Notes: a model not told the origin generated them from the sequence alone. Numbered from the stretch's first letter, positions 1-10,407 are shown. The stretch: 64,000 bases of DNA from Pseudomonas gingeri (GCF_013386165.1 NZ_JACAOS010000001.1:581034-645033), one strand, 5' to 3'. Numbers and translations: made by a program.

Positions 1-2179
1 AGGCGCTGGAGGGGAACTGTCGACGCTGGTTGAGTTGGCGTAGCACCGGCAGCAGCTCTTCGAGCGGAACCGGTCGGCTGAGCAGGTAGCCCTGGATATA
101 GTCGCAGTCGTACTGCGCGAGGAACTCGTATTGCTGTTGGGTTTCGACGCCTTCGGTGACCACTTGCAGGTGGAGGGTATGGGCCATGACGATAATCGCC
201 TGGACGATTTCCATGTCCTGGGTGGATTTGGGGACGTCGATGATGAACGAACGATCGATCTTCAGGGTGTTGAGGGGCAGGCGCTTGAGGTAGGCGAGGG
301 AGGAGTAGCCGGTGCCGAAATCGTCGATGGACAGCGACACACCGAGGCTGCGGATCTGCCGCAACAGCTGCAGGGTGCTGGAAATATTGCCCATCAGGGC
401 GTTCTCGGTGACTTCCAGCTCCAGCCGCCGAGGTGGCACGCCGGCGGTACGCAGGATAATTTCGATTTCATCGGCCAGCTCTTCCCGTGCCAGGTTCAGG
501 GCCGAGCAGTTCACGGCGATTTTCAGTTCGTCGCAGCCGCGCTCGGACAGCCAGGCCAGGTCCTCGCAGGCCTTGCGCATGACCCAGCCGTCGAGCTCGG
601 CAATCATCCCGTTGGCTTCGGCGATGCCGATGAAGCGATCGGGTGAGAGCAACCCGTGCTGGGGATGTTGCCAGCGCACCAGGGCTTCGAGTTTGGCCAC
701 CACTCCACTCTTGAGGTCGTAGATCGGTTGGTAATACAACGCCAGGCCGCTGCCGTCGCGCAGGGCGTGGCGCAATTCCTCTTCGAGTTGCAGCTCCAGG
801 GTGGCGCGGGTTTTCAGGTTGGAGCTGAAGAAGTGCAGGCTGTTACGCCCCGCGCCCTTGGACTGATACAGCGCCAGGTCGGCGTTCTTCAGCAATTCCT
901 CGCAGGATTTGCCGTCATCGGGAAATATGCTGATGCCGATGCTGGTGGTCATGACCATGCGCCGACCGGCCAGCTCTATGGGCTCCTTCATTTTCAGCAT
1001 GATGCGCTGGGCCATGTGCCGGGCTTCGTCACGGTTGTGCAGGCCGATGAGGATGCAGAATTCGTCACCGCCAAAGCGCGCCACCACATCGTCGTGACTG
1101 CGGGTCGCGCTCTTGATATGCCCGGCGATGACCTTGAGCAGTTCGTCACCGGCATCGTGGCCGAGGCTGTCGTTGATCCGCTTGAAGTGATCGATGTCGA
1201 GGAACATCACCGCCAGCATGCCGCCGCTGGTGCTGCGCTCCATCAGCCGTTCGGCGAAGAGCTGGTTGAAACCGCGGCGGTTGATCAGGTTGGTCAGGGC
1301 GTCGTAGTGAGCCACTTGCGCCAGTGACATCCGTGCCTGGTCCAACTGGCTGAGCAGGGCGTTGACCCGTCGCAGGTCGTGTTCCTTGTGTTGCAGCTTC
1401 TTGTCCGCCAGGGCCGCGCTGATGCTGCTGCCGATGATCAGCAGGGCGATCAGGGCGATGGTCATGCCCAGTTGCAGGTGATTGTTGTCCGCCAGTGCCG
1501 GCAGGGGGCTGCCGGCTGGCAGCATCAGGTGCAGCGACCACATGCCGATGAAGTGGGTGCTGAAGATACCGGCACCCATCACCAGGCTGGCGGTGTACTT
1601 GAGCAGTTGATGGAAGATCCCGCTGCCGCTGCGAAAGCGCCGTGACAGGATCAGGGCCGCGAGGCTGGCGCCGATGGCCACCAGCACGGAAAGGCCGACG
1701 AGGAGTGGGTCGTAGTACTGCACGGCACTCGATTGCAACGCCGACATGCCGACGTAGTGCATGGCCGCGATACCCAGTCCCATGAACAGCGCGGCGCGCA
1801 GGTACTGTGAGGCGCGCAGCTCGGCGTTGCCCAGGGTGTACATGGCCAGGAAGGAGGCCAGCAGGGCGATCAGCAAGGAGGAGAGAGTGACCGGCAGGTC
1901 GTATTGAATGTCGATGGGCGCCTGGAACGCCAGCATGCTGATGAAGTGCATGGCCCAGATGCCGCCGGCCAGGCAACAGGCACCGACCCAGCGCCAGACC
2001 CGTTGCTGCGAAGGCTTTTCCACATGACCGACGCGTTCGGCCATGTCCAGCATGGCAAAAGAGGCAGCGCACGCGACCAGATAAGCCAGCAGGACCAGCA
2101 ACGGATTATGGCTGCAATTGAGCAGCAGCTGCCCGTTCTCGGGAAGCTCGTTAACAAAATGCAAGCCCAGCCATTCCAT
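1..2179 (-). CDS. MHYT-GGDEF-EAL c-di-GMP protein (C-terminus cut by window edge)
   Basis: Membrane c-di-GMP enzyme with an MHYT sensor. The reading frame from ATG at 2179 stays open to base 1 (over 720 residues), so the C-terminus is missing. The first ~250 residues hold seven membrane segments with MHF/MHY-type repeats (WAMHFISM, AAMHYVGM), the signature of MHYT domains thought to bind copper and sense O2, CO or NO. A GGDEF domain follows with an intact GGDEF motif (near 1060-1075), then an EAL domain with EALVRW and DDFGTGYSS. The spacing of RxxD before GGDEF is off by one, so a standard inhibitory site is doubtful. The neighbours (YkgJ-like protein, RapA) match what I recall around P. aeruginosa nbdA (PA3311), so this is probably its orthologue; mucR is the alternative. 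AGGTGGGG before the ATG supports this start. Confidence 0.88.
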   Translation of the reverse strand, partial: MEWLGLHFVNELPENGQLLLNCSHNPLLVLLAYLVACAASFAMLDMAERVGHVEKPSQQRVWRWVGACCLAGGIWAMHFISMLAFQAPIDIQYDLPVTLSSLLIALLASFLAMYTLGNAELRASQYLRAALFMGLGIAAMHYVGMSALQSSAVQYYDPLLVGLSVLVAIGASLAALILSRRFRSGSGIFHQLLKYTASLVMGAGIFSTHFIGMWSLHLMLPAGSPLPALADNNHLQLGMTIALIALLIIGSSISAALADKKLQHKEHDLRRVNALLSQLDQARMSLAQVAHYDALTNLINRRGFNQLFAERLMERSTSGGMLAVMFLDIDHFKRINDSLGHDAGDELLKVIAGHIKSATRSHDDVVARFGGDEFCILIGLHNRDEARHMAQRIMLKMKEPIELAGRRMVMTTSIGISIFPDDGKSCEELLKNADLALYQSKGAGRNSLHFFSSNLKTRATLELQLEEELRHALRDGSGLALYYQPIYDLKSGVVAKLEALVRWQHPQHGLLSPDRFIGIAEANGMIAELDGWVMRKACEDLAWLSERGCDELKIAVNCSALNLAREELADEIEIILRTAGVPPRRLELEVTENALMGNISSTLQLLRQIRSLGVSLSIDDFGTGYSSLAYLKRLPLNTLKIDRSFIIDVPKSTQDMEIVQAIIVMAHTLHLQVVTEGVETQQQYEFLAQYDCDYIQGYLLSRPVPLEELLPVLRQLNQRRQFPSSA

Positions 2180-2304
2180 AGCATGCCCCACCTGACGCCT
2201 TGGACTACCGGTGCGCTCAGCACCGACCAATGCGTTGGAGTATAGAGGCTCACCTCGGGCCGCAAGGGATCATGGCAGAGTGCTGCCAATGATTTGGAAA
2301 TGAC

Positions 2305-2673
2305 CTAAATAGCGATTGGTACTAAGAAACCCGATTCCTCCGGCTCCAGCGGGGGCAGTCCGGCCGCTGCCCGGGCTTTGTCGCAGTACTCGTTGTGCAC
2401 GCCGTCGACCCACGAGGCCTCGAATTCCCGGCAGGTGCTCGAGCGTTGATGGTAGATCGAACAACTGACCTGCTCACCGACTTTACCTTCAAGGGCGGTG
2501 CAGCGTGGCGCGGCGCGTTCAGTACCCAGCATGGCCACATGGTTGGGACTGACCTGGGTGACCAGTTCGTCGGGCACCAGGCCTCCGGCCGAGGCACATT
2601 CTCCCCAATAGAAAGACACGCGAAAATACGCACAGCAGGCACCACAATTCAGACACGGATTAGCGTCGGGCAT
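2305..2673 (-). CDS. YkgJ-family cysteine-cluster protein
   Basis: Small soluble protein of 122 residues with the cysteine pattern CLNCGACCAYFR at the N-terminus, then CTALEG, CSIYHQRSSTCREFE and a later NEYCDKA. This fits the YkgJ-type (CxxCxxCC) putative zinc or iron chelating family. The biochemical role of the family is not established. It sits between the MHYT-GGDEF-EAL gene and a divergent MFS gene, as in other pseudomonads. About 125 bases separate it from the upstream GGDEF-EAL start, so co-transcription is possible but not shown. Confidence 0.8.
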   Translation of the reverse strand: MPDANPCLNCGACCAYFRVSFYWGECASAGGLVPDELVTQVSPNHVAMLGTERAAPRCTALEGKVGEQVSCSIYHQRSSTCREFEASWVDGVHNEYCDKARAAAGLPPLEPEESGFLVPIAI

Positions 2674-2936
2674 GGAAGGTCACGGAGAAAGTGGGGGGAG
2701 GTGATCGGCGGCTATTCTAGGCTTCGGCCCGGGCTTTGGTAGGTATTTTTTGCATAACCTTTGCCCGCGTTCCATGGGGCCGACACACGGCGGCAGGGCA
2801 GGGGCGCTCGGGGCATTGCCGGGTATCAGCGTCACGAATGGTGGCAGACAGTCCCGGCCATGCTGACTAGATTGAGGATTCCGGGCTCAACGCGTCTGGC
2901 GGGCCAGCCCCTATAACAATAAAAGAGACGGACCCC

Positions 2937-4283
2937 ATGCAGAACTCGACCCAAGCGGCGAATGCCTGGCGCATTCTGTTCCTGCTGTTCCTCGCCAACC
3001 TCTTCAACTTCTACGACCGTACCCTGCCGGCGATCATCATCGAGCCGATCCGCATGGAGTGGCATCTGAGCGACTTTCAGATTGGCATCATCGGTACCGC
3101 GTTCACCATTGTCTATGCGATTGCCGGCCTGCCCCTGGGGCGGATGGCCGACAACGGCTCGCGCAGCAAGCTGATGGGCTGGGGGCTGGCGGTCTGGAGT
3201 GGATTGACGGCGGCGAACGGCCTGGTGGGCAGTTTTGCGACCTTCCTGCTGGTGCGCATGGGTGTCGGTATTGGCGAGGCCGCTTATGCGCCGGCGGCCA
3301 ACTCGTTGATCGGCGACCTGTTCCCGGCGCACCGTCGGGCGCGGGCCATGGGGATCTTCATGCTCGGCCTGCCGCTCGGGCTGGTGCTGGCGTTCTTCAC
3401 CACCGGCGCGATGGTCAAGGCCTTTGACAGCTGGCGCGCGCCGTTCTTTATCGCGGCGGTCCCCGGGTTGCTGCTGGCGGGGTTCATGTTCTTTATCAAG
3501 GAACCGAAGCGCGGTGCGGCGGAAACGGTGAAGGTCTCCCAGGAGAAGGTCGACCGTCCGGTACGTCGCCTGCTGGCGATCCCGACGTTTCTCTGGCTGG
3601 TGCTGGCTGGGCTGACCTTCAATTTTGCCACCTACGCCTGCAACTCGTTTCTGGTGCCGATGCTGCAGCGCTATTTCCTCATGCCCTTGCAGGAGGCGGC
3701 AGTAGCGACCGGTGTGATTGTCGGGGTAACCGGGTTGCTGGGGTTGACGCTGGGGGGCTGGGTCGCGGACAAGCTGCACCAGCGTATTGCCAATGGCCGG
3801 CTGTTGTTCGCCGCGGTGAGCCTGGTGATCTCGACGCTGACCACGGCCTGGGCGCTGCATGCCGGGCGGATCGAGATTGGGGTGTTCGTGGTGGTGTTCA
3901 GTATTGGTTGGCTGTTTGCCTACAACTTCTACACCTGTGTTTATACAGCGATTCAGGACGTGGTCGAGCCACGGCTGCGGGCGACGGCCATGGCCGTGTA
4001 CTTTGCCGGTTTGTATCTATTGGGCGGTGGCCTGGGGCCGGTGGTGGTGGGGCTGCTGTCTGATCATTTCGCCCATGCGGCGATGTTGGCGGCAGGGGCC
4101 GAGCAGATGAACGAAGCGTTCAAGGCCGTCGGACTGCATGACGCGATGTACCTGATTCCGGGAGCCTTGTTGTTGACGCTGGCGTTCCTGTTCCAGGCGG
4201 CGCGGTGTTTCAACAAGGATGCGCAGCGTATGCGCGAGGGGATGGCGGCGGATGCACCGGCTGGGGCGCCTGTTACCGCTTGA
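2937..4283 (+). CDS. MFS transporter (spinster-like)
   Basis: 448-residue major facilitator with 12 predicted membrane segments. The first helix runs into NFYDRTLPAIIIEPI and is followed by GLPLGRMADNGSR, the loop 2-3 signature of the family. The pattern near VGIGEAAYAPAANSLIGD is typical of the spinster/hexuronate-like subgroup. The substrate cannot be read from the sequence. AGAGACGG lies before the ATG. It is transcribed divergently from the YkgJ gene and ends convergently with rapA; a 13-bp inverted repeat separates the two ends. Confidence 0.85.
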   Translation: MQNSTQAANAWRILFLLFLANLFNFYDRTLPAIIIEPIRMEWHLSDFQIGIIGTAFTIVYAIAGLPLGRMADNGSRSKLMGWGLAVWSGLTAANGLVGSFATFLLVRMGVGIGEAAYAPAANSLIGDLFPAHRRARAMGIFMLGLPLGLVLAFFTTGAMVKAFDSWRAPFFIAAVPGLLLAGFMFFIKEPKRGAAETVKVSQEKVDRPVRRLLAIPTFLWLVLAGLTFNFATYACNSFLVPMLQRYFLMPLQEAAVATGVIVGVTGLLGLTLGGWVADKLHQRIANGRLLFAAVSLVISTLTTAWALHAGRIEIGVFVVVFSIGWLFAYNFYTCVYTAIQDVVEPRLRATAMAVYFAGLYLLGGGLGPVVVGLLSDHFAHAAMLAAGAEQMNEAFKAVGLHDAMYLIPGALLLTLAFLFQAARCFNKDAQRMREGMAADAPAGAPVTA

Positions 4284-4294
4284 TAGCGAACCCT

Positions 4295-4322
4295 TGCAGG
4301 AGCTGGCAAGCCAGCTCCTGCA
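4295..4322. repeat. REP-like perfect inverted repeat / bidirectional terminator
   Basis: Thirteen-base arms TGCAGGAGCTGGC and GCCAGCTCCTGCA are separated by AA, between the convergent ends of the MFS gene and rapA. The sequence resembles single REP elements of fluorescent pseudomonads and may also end transcription from both sides, although there is no long T run. Confidence 0.6.
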
Positions 4323-4340
4323 GAGGAGGGTGGTTGGCTG

Positions 4341-7187
4341 TCAGCCCGCCACCAACACCCGAATCGCTTCCAGGCGCAGCGCGGCTTTTTCCAGCATCGC
4401 CAGGCCTTGTTCACGCTGTTGACGCAACGCCACCAGTTCACTGTCGCGAACACTCGGGTTGACCGCCTGCAACGCTGTCAGGCGCGCCAGCTCTTCATCG
4501 GTATCCGCTGCCAGGCGTCGTTGGGCCTCGGCCACGCGCTCGGCGTGACGCGGTGCGATCTTGGCTTCACCGGCGTTGATCTTCGGCGTCAAGCTGTCGC
4601 GCTGGGCCTGGATGAACTTGTTGGCGCTGGCCCGTGGCACGCTTTCCAACTGGTCGTTCAGGGTTTCGAAAGCCACCCGGGTCGACAGGTCGTTGCCATT
4701 GGCATCCAGCAGGCAGCGCAGTGCCGCCGGCGGCAGGTAGCGGCCCAGTTGCAGCGAGCGCGGCGCAACCACTTCACTGACATAGAGCAGCTCGAGCAAC
4801 ACGGTGCCGGGCTTGAGCGCCTTGTTCTTGATCAGCGCCACGGCGGTGTTGCCCATCGAACCGGACAGCACCAGGTCCATGCCGCCCTGCACCATCGGGT
4901 GTTCCCAGGTGATGAACTGCATGTCCTCGCGCGACAGCGCCTGGTTACGGTCGTAGGTGATGGTCACGCCTTCGTCGTCGCCCAGCGGGAAGCTGGCGTC
5001 GAGCATTTTCTCGCTTGGCTTGAGGATCAGGGCGTTTTCCGAATGGTCTTCGCTGTCGATACCAAAGGCGTCGAACAGGGTTTCCATATAGATAGGCAGG
5101 GCGAACTGGTCGTCCTGTTCATGGATCGCCTCGACCAGTGCATCGCCCTCGCCGGCGCCACCGGAGTTGAGCTCCAGCAGGCGGTCGCGACCGGTGTGCA
5201 GTTCGGTTTCCAGGCGTTCACGCTCGCCACGGGCTTCGTCGATCAGCGCTTGCCACTCGCCGTCGTCGGCGTTTTCCAGCAGCGGCAGCAGGCGCGGGCC
5301 GAACTGGTGCTGCAAGGCGTTGCCGGTCGGACAGGTGTTGAGGAAGGCGTTCAGCGCTTCGTGGTACCACTGGAACAAGCGCTCTTGCGGGCTGGTTTCC
5401 AGGTACGGCACATGCAGTTCGATCACGTGTTTCTGGCCGATCCGGTCCAGACGGCCGATACGCTGCTCCAGCAGGTCCGGGTGGGACGGCAGGTCGAACA
5501 GCACCAGGTGGTGGGAGAACTGGAAGTTGCGACCTTCACTGCCGATTTCCGAGCAGATCAGTACCTGGGCGCCGAATTCTTCGTCGGCGAAGTAGGCGGC
5601 GGCGCGGTCACGCTCGAGGATATTCATGCCTTCGTGGAACACCGTGGCCGGAATACCGGAGCGCACGCGCAGGGCGTCTTCCAGGTCCATGGCGGTTTCG
5701 GCATGGGCGCAGATCACCAGGACCTTGGTGCGCTTGAGCATCTTCAACTGGTCGATCAGCCACTCGACACGCGGGTCGAAGCGCCACCAGCGGGTTTCGT
5801 CGTCGGTGTCCGGTTGGGCCTGGAAGCTGACTTCCGGGTACAGCTCGGCGTGTTCGCCCAACGGCAGTTCGAGGTATTCGTCCGGGCAAGGCAGCGGGTA
5901 GGCGTGCAGCTTGCGCTCCGGGAAACCCTGCACGGCGGCGCGGGTGTTGCGGAACAGCACGCGGCCGGTGCCGTGGCGGTCGAGCAACTCGCGCACCAGG
6001 CGGGCGCTGGCATCGGCGTCGCCAGCGTTGACGGCGTCGAGCAGGGCCTGGCCTTCATCGCCGAGGAAACCCTGGATGGTCTTGTGTGCGGCAGGCGACA
6101 GGCGGCCTTTATCCAGCAGTTCCTGGACGGCTTCGGCCACCGGACGGTAGTTCTCGCTCTCGGCACGGAAGGCCTTGAGGTCATGGAAACGGTTCGGGTC
6201 GAGCAGGCGCAGGCGGGCGAAGTGGCTGTCCTGGCCCAGTTGTTCCGGGGTCGCGGTCAGCAGCAGGACGCCGGGAATGGTTTCGGCCAACTGTTCGACC
6301 AGGGCGTATTGCGGGCTGACCTGCTCTTCGTGCCAGACCAGGTGGTGGGCTTCATCGACCACCAACAGGTCCCAACCGGCGGCAAACAGCGCGTCCTGGG
6401 CCTTCTCGTCGTCCACCAGCCATTCCAGGGCCACCAGGGCCAACTGGGTGTCTTCGAACGGGTTGCTGGCATCGCTTTCGATAAAACGTTCAGCGTCGAA
6501 CAGGGCGACCTGCAGGTTGAAGCGCCGGCGCATCTCTACCAGCCACTGGTGCTGCAGGTTTTCCGGCACCAGGATCAGCACACGGTTGGCGCGACCCGAA
6601 AGCAGTTGGCGATGGATCACCAGGCCGGCTTCGATGGTCTTGCCCAGACCCACTTCGTCCGCCAGCAAGACCCGCGGTGCGATACGGTCGGCGACTTCCC
6701 GAGCGATGTGCAACTGGTGAGCGATCGGTTGCGCACGCACGCCACCCAGGCCCCAGAGCGAGGATTGCAACTGGCGACTGGTGTGTTCCAGGGTGTGGTA
6801 GCGCAGCGAGAACCAGGCCAGGGGGTCGATCTGCCCGGCGAACAGGCGGTCGCTGGCCAGGCGGAACTGGATGAAGTTCGACAGCTGGGTTTCCGGCAGC
6901 GTGACGGCTTCGTTCTGCGCATTGAGGCCGTGGTAGACCAGCAGTCCGTCGACATCGTCGACTTCACGCACGGTCATCTTCCAACCTTCGAAGTGGGTAA
7001 TGGTGTCGCCCGGCGAAAACCGCACGCGGGTCAGAGGCGCATTCCGTAGCGCATACTGGCGGGTGTCGCCAGTGGCCGGGTAGAGCACGGTCAACAAGCG
7101 GCCATCCTGTGCCAGAACGGTGCCTAAACCCAACTCCGCTTCGCTGTCACTGATCCAGCGTTGCCCCGGTTGATACTGCTGCGCCAT
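4341..7187 (-). CDS. rapA: RNA polymerase-associated ATPase RapA (HepA)
   Basis: 948-residue Swi2/Snf2 ATPase that binds RNA polymerase and helps recycle it after transcription. The N-terminal RapA domain begins with the typical [15 protein letters not shown]. Walker A is DEVGLGKT at 177-184, Walker B is DEAHH at 278-282, and helicase motifs V and VI are GSEGRNFQF and [11 protein letters not shown] near 560-600. The length matches the family (about 950-970). GGGAG lies before the ATG. The gene is alone, divergent from a small Pseudomonas-type gene. The very long open frame on the opposite strand is a composition shadow. Confidence 0.97.
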   Translation of the reverse strand: MAQQYQPGQRWISDSEAELGLGTVLAQDGRLLTVLYPATGDTRQYALRNAPLTRVRFSPGDTITHFEGWKMTVREVDDVDGLLVYHGLNAQNEAVTLPETQLSNFIQFRLASDRLFAGQIDPLAWFSLRYHTLEHTSRQLQSSLWGLGGVRAQPIAHQLHIAREVADRIAPRVLLADEVGLGKTIEAGLVIHRQLLSGRANRVLILVPENLQHQWLVEMRRRFNLQVALFDAERFIESDASNPFEDTQLALVALEWLVDDEKAQDALFAAGWDLLVVDEAHHLVWHEEQVSPQYALVEQLAETIPGVLLLTATPEQLGQDSHFARLRLLDPNRFHDLKAFRAESENYRPVAEAVQELLDKGRLSPAAHKTIQGFLGDEGQALLDAVNAGDADASARLVRELLDRHGTGRVLFRNTRAAVQGFPERKLHAYPLPCPDEYLELPLGEHAELYPEVSFQAQPDTDDETRWWRFDPRVEWLIDQLKMLKRTKVLVICAHAETAMDLEDALRVRSGIPATVFHEGMNILERDRAAAYFADEEFGAQVLICSEIGSEGRNFQFSHHLVLFDLPSHPDLLEQRIGRLDRIGQKHVIELHVPYLETSPQERLFQWYHEALNAFLNTCPTGNALQHQFGPRLLPLLENADDGEWQALIDEARGERERLETELHTGRDRLLELNSGGAGEGDALVEAIHEQDDQFALPIYMETLFDAFGIDSEDHSENALILKPSEKMLDASFPLGDDEGVTITYDRNQALSREDMQFITWEHPMVQGGMDLVLSGSMGNTAVALIKNKALKPGTVLLELLYVSEVVAPRSLQLGRYLPPAALRCLLDANGNDLSTRVAFETLNDQLESVPRASANKFIQAQRDSLTPKINAGEAKIAPRHAERVAEAQRRLAADTDEELARLTALQAVNPSVRDSELVALRQQREQGLAMLEKAALRLEAIRVLVAG

Positions 7188-7432
7188 GCTGCCTGACTCC
7201 CGCCTTGAAAAAGCCGACTATGTTAACGGAATCGACGCTTTCAGGCCAAAAGAAGCTCACAAATACCGCGCTTTTAGCGAGCATCCCGCCTTTATAGGTG
7301 CGAGACCTGGAGGAAAGGGTAGCTCATCGGGATCTCGGGCACCTTTGTGTGTTAATCCGGTCACACTTTGACCATCCCGGGCTCAAGTCGCCGAGCCTGC
7401 CGCCGACAGCCTGACGACAGGAGAACGCCATC

Positions 7433-7774
7433 ATGCTGCCACCGATACTACCTCTGAGTGTCGTACCGGTTACGTCCCAGACGGACCCGATTCGACCGCA
7501 ACCGAACATCCCCCCAGTGGTGCCGGTCCAACAAGGCTCCAATGAGAGCACCATCGATCTGCAAAAACGTGACCCGGATGAGGCCGGCTGGCTGCTGCGC
7601 GAGGAACAACGGCGCCAGCAGGAGCAGAGACAGCGTCGCCATGAAGCCGACAACGACCCCGAACTGCACCTGGCCGTCCCGGGCGATGAGCTGAATGCCG
7701 ACAACACCGTGCCCGTGGTGGCGCTGATGGAAGATCAGCCGCGTCAGGGGTTGCTGGTAGACGTCGAAGTCTGA
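7433..7774 (+). CDS. Conserved hypothetical protein, Pseudomonas type
   Basis: 113-residue soluble protein with a proline-rich N-terminus (PPILPLSVVPV and RPQPNIPPVVPV), a charged middle rich in R, Q and E that may be helical, and an acidic valine-rich end. There is no signal peptide or known domain. GACAGGAG lies eight bases before the ATG, and the codon usage is like that of the neighbours, so I take it as a real gene. Its last 31 bases overlap the end of the convergent aminotransferase gene. I do not know its function. Confidence 0.65.
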   Translation: MLPPILPLSVVPVTSQTDPIRPQPNIPPVVPVQQGSNESTIDLQKRDPDEAGWLLREEQRRQQEQRQRRHEADNDPELHLAVPGDELNADNTVPVVALMEDQPRQGLLVDVEV

Positions 7775-8973
7775 CGGCGCTCGTTGGCCAGGGCCAGCAG
7801 GGCCTTGAGCAGGGTGTCGATCTCTTGCGTGGTATTGAGGTGACTGACGGCGATTCGTGCAATGGCCGGCAAGCCCCGGGCCCGCATATCCATTGGCGTA
7901 TAGGCGGTGCCATTGGCCCCCAGGTTGATGCCGTTTTCGGCCAGTCGCTGTTTCAGTTCAAAAACATCCCAACCCTTGAGCGTGAACGCAATCAGCCCTG
8001 ATTGTTGTCCGGGCACGCCGAGGTCGCGCAGTTCAAGGCCGTTGATCTGTCCCAGTGCCCGGCGCAGTGGTTGGCTCAAGGCCTGGATTCGCTGGTGAAT
8101 GCGCTCGATTCCCAGCACTACGGCCTCTTTCAACGCATTTTCCAGCCCGGCCAGCAGCGCCATGGAGACTTCGCTGGTTTCAAAGCGGCGGGCATCGTCC
8201 CGTGGAGTGAAGGCTCGGCCGTCCCAGGGCGCCGAGAGTACATCGAGGGTTGCTGGCCTGAGCTGCGTCATGAATCCCGGGCGTATATAGAGCAGTGCCG
8301 TACCCCGCGGCCCGCGCAGGAATTTACGCGCAGCACCCTTGAGCACATCGCAGCCGAGGGCCTGGACGTCACAGGGCAGTTGCCCCAATGCCTGTCCGGC
8401 ATCGATGAAGTAGGCAATGCCATGACGCCGTGCGACTTCGCCGATGGCCTGCGCCGGGTTGATCAGGCCGCCGTTGGCCGGCAGCCAGGTCAGGGCGATC
8501 AGCTTCACACGGGAATCGATCATCTGCTCCAGGGCGGACACCGACACCGCCCCGTTCTCGCCACAAGGGATCACCTCAAGTCGGGCGCCGGATGCGAGGG
8601 CCTGGCCCATGCAGGCCAGGTTGCCGCCCCATTCGTGCCGTCCCACCAGGATCCGGTCGCCCGGACGCCAGTCCCCCAGGGCGCTGAAGGCCATGCCCCA
8701 GGCCGCCGAGCCGCTGCTGGTAAAGGCAATGGCGGCGCTTTCGGTGCCGAGCAGTTGGGCCGCCCATTGGCGAGCCTGCTCCTGCAACCTGGCGCCTTCA
8801 ACAGCGGCTTCCATGGGCCCGATGTTCGCCTCGCACAGCAGTTGCGCGTTGATGGCGTCCAGCGTGGCCTGGCTGGGCAGGGAGGCGCCGGCGTGATTGA
8901 AATGGATCACCCGGGCGCAGCCAGGGGTGGCGGCACGCAGGCGAACGATTTCGTCCGCGAGAGGGTCGTTCAT
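7744..8973 (-). CDS. PLP-dependent class V aminotransferase
   Basis: 409-residue fold-type I enzyme of the NifS/isopenicillin-epimerase-like class V group. It starts with a FNHAGASLPS segment that contacts PLP phosphate. The aspartate that pairs with the pyridine nitrogen is in YFIDAGQALGQLPCDV, and the Schiff-base lysine is probably in KGAARKFLRGPRG. SPxxHR-type cysteine desulfurase signatures are absent, so a desulfurase role is unlikely. The start overlaps the end of the upstream RidA-like gene by four bases (ATGA), which indicates an operon. A deaminase working on 2-aminoacrylate-like intermediates would fit the pairing, but this is inference. Confidence 0.85.
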   Translation of the reverse strand: MNDPLADEIVRLRAATPGCARVIHFNHAGASLPSQATLDAINAQLLCEANIGPMEAAVEGARLQEQARQWAAQLLGTESAAIAFTSSGSAAWGMAFSALGDWRPGDRILVGRHEWGGNLACMGQALASGARLEVIPCGENGAVSVSALEQMIDSRVKLIALTWLPANGGLINPAQAIGEVARRHGIAYFIDAGQALGQLPCDVQALGCDVLKGAARKFLRGPRGTALLYIRPGFMTQLRPATLDVLSAPWDGRAFTPRDDARRFETSEVSMALLAGLENALKEAVVLGIERIHQRIQALSQPLRRALGQINGLELRDLGVPGQQSGLIAFTLKGWDVFELKQRLAENGINLGANGTAYTPMDMRARGLPAIARIAVSHLNTTQEIDTLLKALLALANERRQTSTSTSNP

Positions 8974-9440
8974 GGCCGTAGCTCGAAAATCGCGTCGATC
9001 TCCACGGCTACACCGCTGGGCAGGCTGGCGACGCCGATGGCGGTGCGTGCATGGCGGCCCTGGTCGCCGAGGGCGTTGACCAGCAGGTTGGAAGCGCCGT
9101 TGGCCACGGCGCCCTGACGCTGGAAGTCGGGGTGGCTGGCGACAAAGACGCCGAGCCGGACGATCCGCACCAGTCTGGAGAGATCGTCTTCAAGGGCATG
9201 GCCCAGCTGTGCCAGCAGACCGAGTGCGGCGAGTTCCGCAGCCTGGGCACCTTCCGCCTCCCCCAGGGTGTCACCCAGACGTCCGATAAAGGCCGGTTTG
9301 CCGTCCTGCAGGGGAATCTGCCCGGAAATATACAACTGGTTCTGGCTGATGACGTAATTCACGTAGTTGGCGATCGGCTGCCCAGGTTGCGGCAGCTTCA
9401 AGCCCAGTTGGGCGATTCGGTCGGACAGGGAATGATTCAT
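8970..9440 (-). CDS. RidA/YjgF-family protein
   Basis: 156-residue member of the RidA superfamily (enamine/imine deaminases), larger than canonical RidA (~128) and closer to the YjgH/chorismate-mutase-like subgroup. Recognisable parts are LYISGQIPLQDGKPAFIGRLG and the C-terminal RTAIGVASLPSGVAVEIDA, whose arginine is the expected catalytic or substrate-binding residue. A strong GGAGG lies before the ATG. It is translationally coupled to the downstream class V aminotransferase, and the two probably handle the same amino-acid-derived intermediate. Confidence 0.88.
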   Translation of the reverse strand: MNHSLSDRIAQLGLKLPQPGQPIANYVNYVISQNQLYISGQIPLQDGKPAFIGRLGDTLGEAEGAQAAELAALGLLAQLGHALEDDLSRLVRIVRLGVFVASHPDFQRQGAVANGASNLLVNALGDQGRHARTAIGVASLPSGVAVEIDAIFELRP

Positions 9441-9528
9441 GGGTCAACCTCCGGGAAAGAGGCCTGAGCATGCTGGGCCCGCCACGGTCCGACAAACCCA
9501 TAGATTTAATCCGACGTATCCAGATAAC

Positions 9529-10407
9529 TCATGCGTCGGCGGCGCTGCACTGCTCCAGCAACCACTCGCAGAAGCATTCGGCGGCGGTGTTCAAGGCTGT
9601 GTTGGGTTTGACCAGCCAATAGCCGATCTCGCTTTCGTAGGCCGGCTGGTTGAAGGCCTTCACCAGCGCTCCCTCTCTGAGCCGACGTTCGATCAGGTGC
9701 TGGCGCCCCATGGCGATTCCCTGTCCGGCGATGGCCGCTTCGACCACGATGTTGTAGTCATGGAGCATGACGCTCGGGTAGGGCCGCAGGTCGAAGTGAT
9801 GCCGGCGGGACCAATCGATCCATTCAAACGGTTGCGGTGCCTGTGACATCAGCAGCGGGCCGCGCTCGACGCCGTCGGCCTTGAAGGCCGGGCTACAGAC
9901 CGGAAAGAGCCGTTCACCCATCAGGCGCACGGCGTTGACATGGGGCCAGCCGCCTTTGCCATAACGAATCGCCAGGTCCACTTCGGCGCCGGGTACGTCG
10001 GCGAGTTGAATCGAGGGCTCCAGTTCAACCTTGATCTGCGGGTAGAGACGGATAAAACCGGCCAGGCGCGGGGCCAGCCAGAGTGTGGCGAAGGAGGCGA
10101 GCAAACCGATGCGCAGTACCTGGTTTTGCCGGGGCAGGCTGATCAGGCGGCTGGCCTGGGCGATCTGCTCCAGGGCCGGGCGGATTTGCTGGTAGTACCG
10201 CTCGCCTTCTTCTGTGAGGTCGATGGCGCGAGTGCGTCGGATAAACAATCGCTGCCCCAGGTGCTGTTCGAGTTTCTGCACCTGATGGCTGATCGCGCTT
10301 TGGCTGACGCACAACTCATCGGCGGCCTTGATAAAACTCAGGTGACGGGCCACGGCCTCGAAGGCGCGCAGGGCCATCAAGGGTGGCAGATCCTGGTGCA
10401 ACGCCAC
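9529..10407 (-). CDS. LysR-family transcriptional regulator (GcvA-like)
   Basis: 292-residue LysR regulator if started at the GTG at 10407, which has AAAGGAG seven bases upstream. The longer frame up to 10743 adds 112 residues without a family match. The winged helix-turn-helix begins at PLMALRAFEAVARHLSF and includes the recognition helix VSQSAISHQVQKLE. The GcvA-like substrate domain follows with LRIGLLASFATLWLAPRL. It lies just downstream of the RidA-aminotransferase pair on the same strand, after an 88-base gap, and is a candidate regulator of it. Confidence 0.88.
   Translation of the reverse strand: MALHQDLPPLMALRAFEAVARHLSFIKAADELCVSQSAISHQVQKLEQHLGQRLFIRRTRAIDLTEEGERYYQQIRPALEQIAQASRLISLPRQNQVLRIGLLASFATLWLAPRLAGFIRLYPQIKVELEPSIQLADVPGAEVDLAIRYGKGGWPHVNAVRLMGERLFPVCSPAFKADGVERGPLLMSQAPQPFEWIDWSRRHHFDLRPYPSVMLHDYNIVVEAAIAGQGIAMGRQHLIERRLREGALVKAFNQPAYESEIGYWLVKPNTALNTAAECFCEWLLEQCSAADA

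Noticed and set aside
4407..7049. An 880-codon open frame on the plus strand
   Set aside because: It lies entirely antisense to rapA, has no family features and a composition (G, Q, V, F rich) typical of shadow frames in GC-rich DNA.
7186..7371. A 61-codon plus-strand ORF right after the rapA start
   Set aside because: Lies in the divergent promoter region with no ribosome binding site and no plausible protein features.
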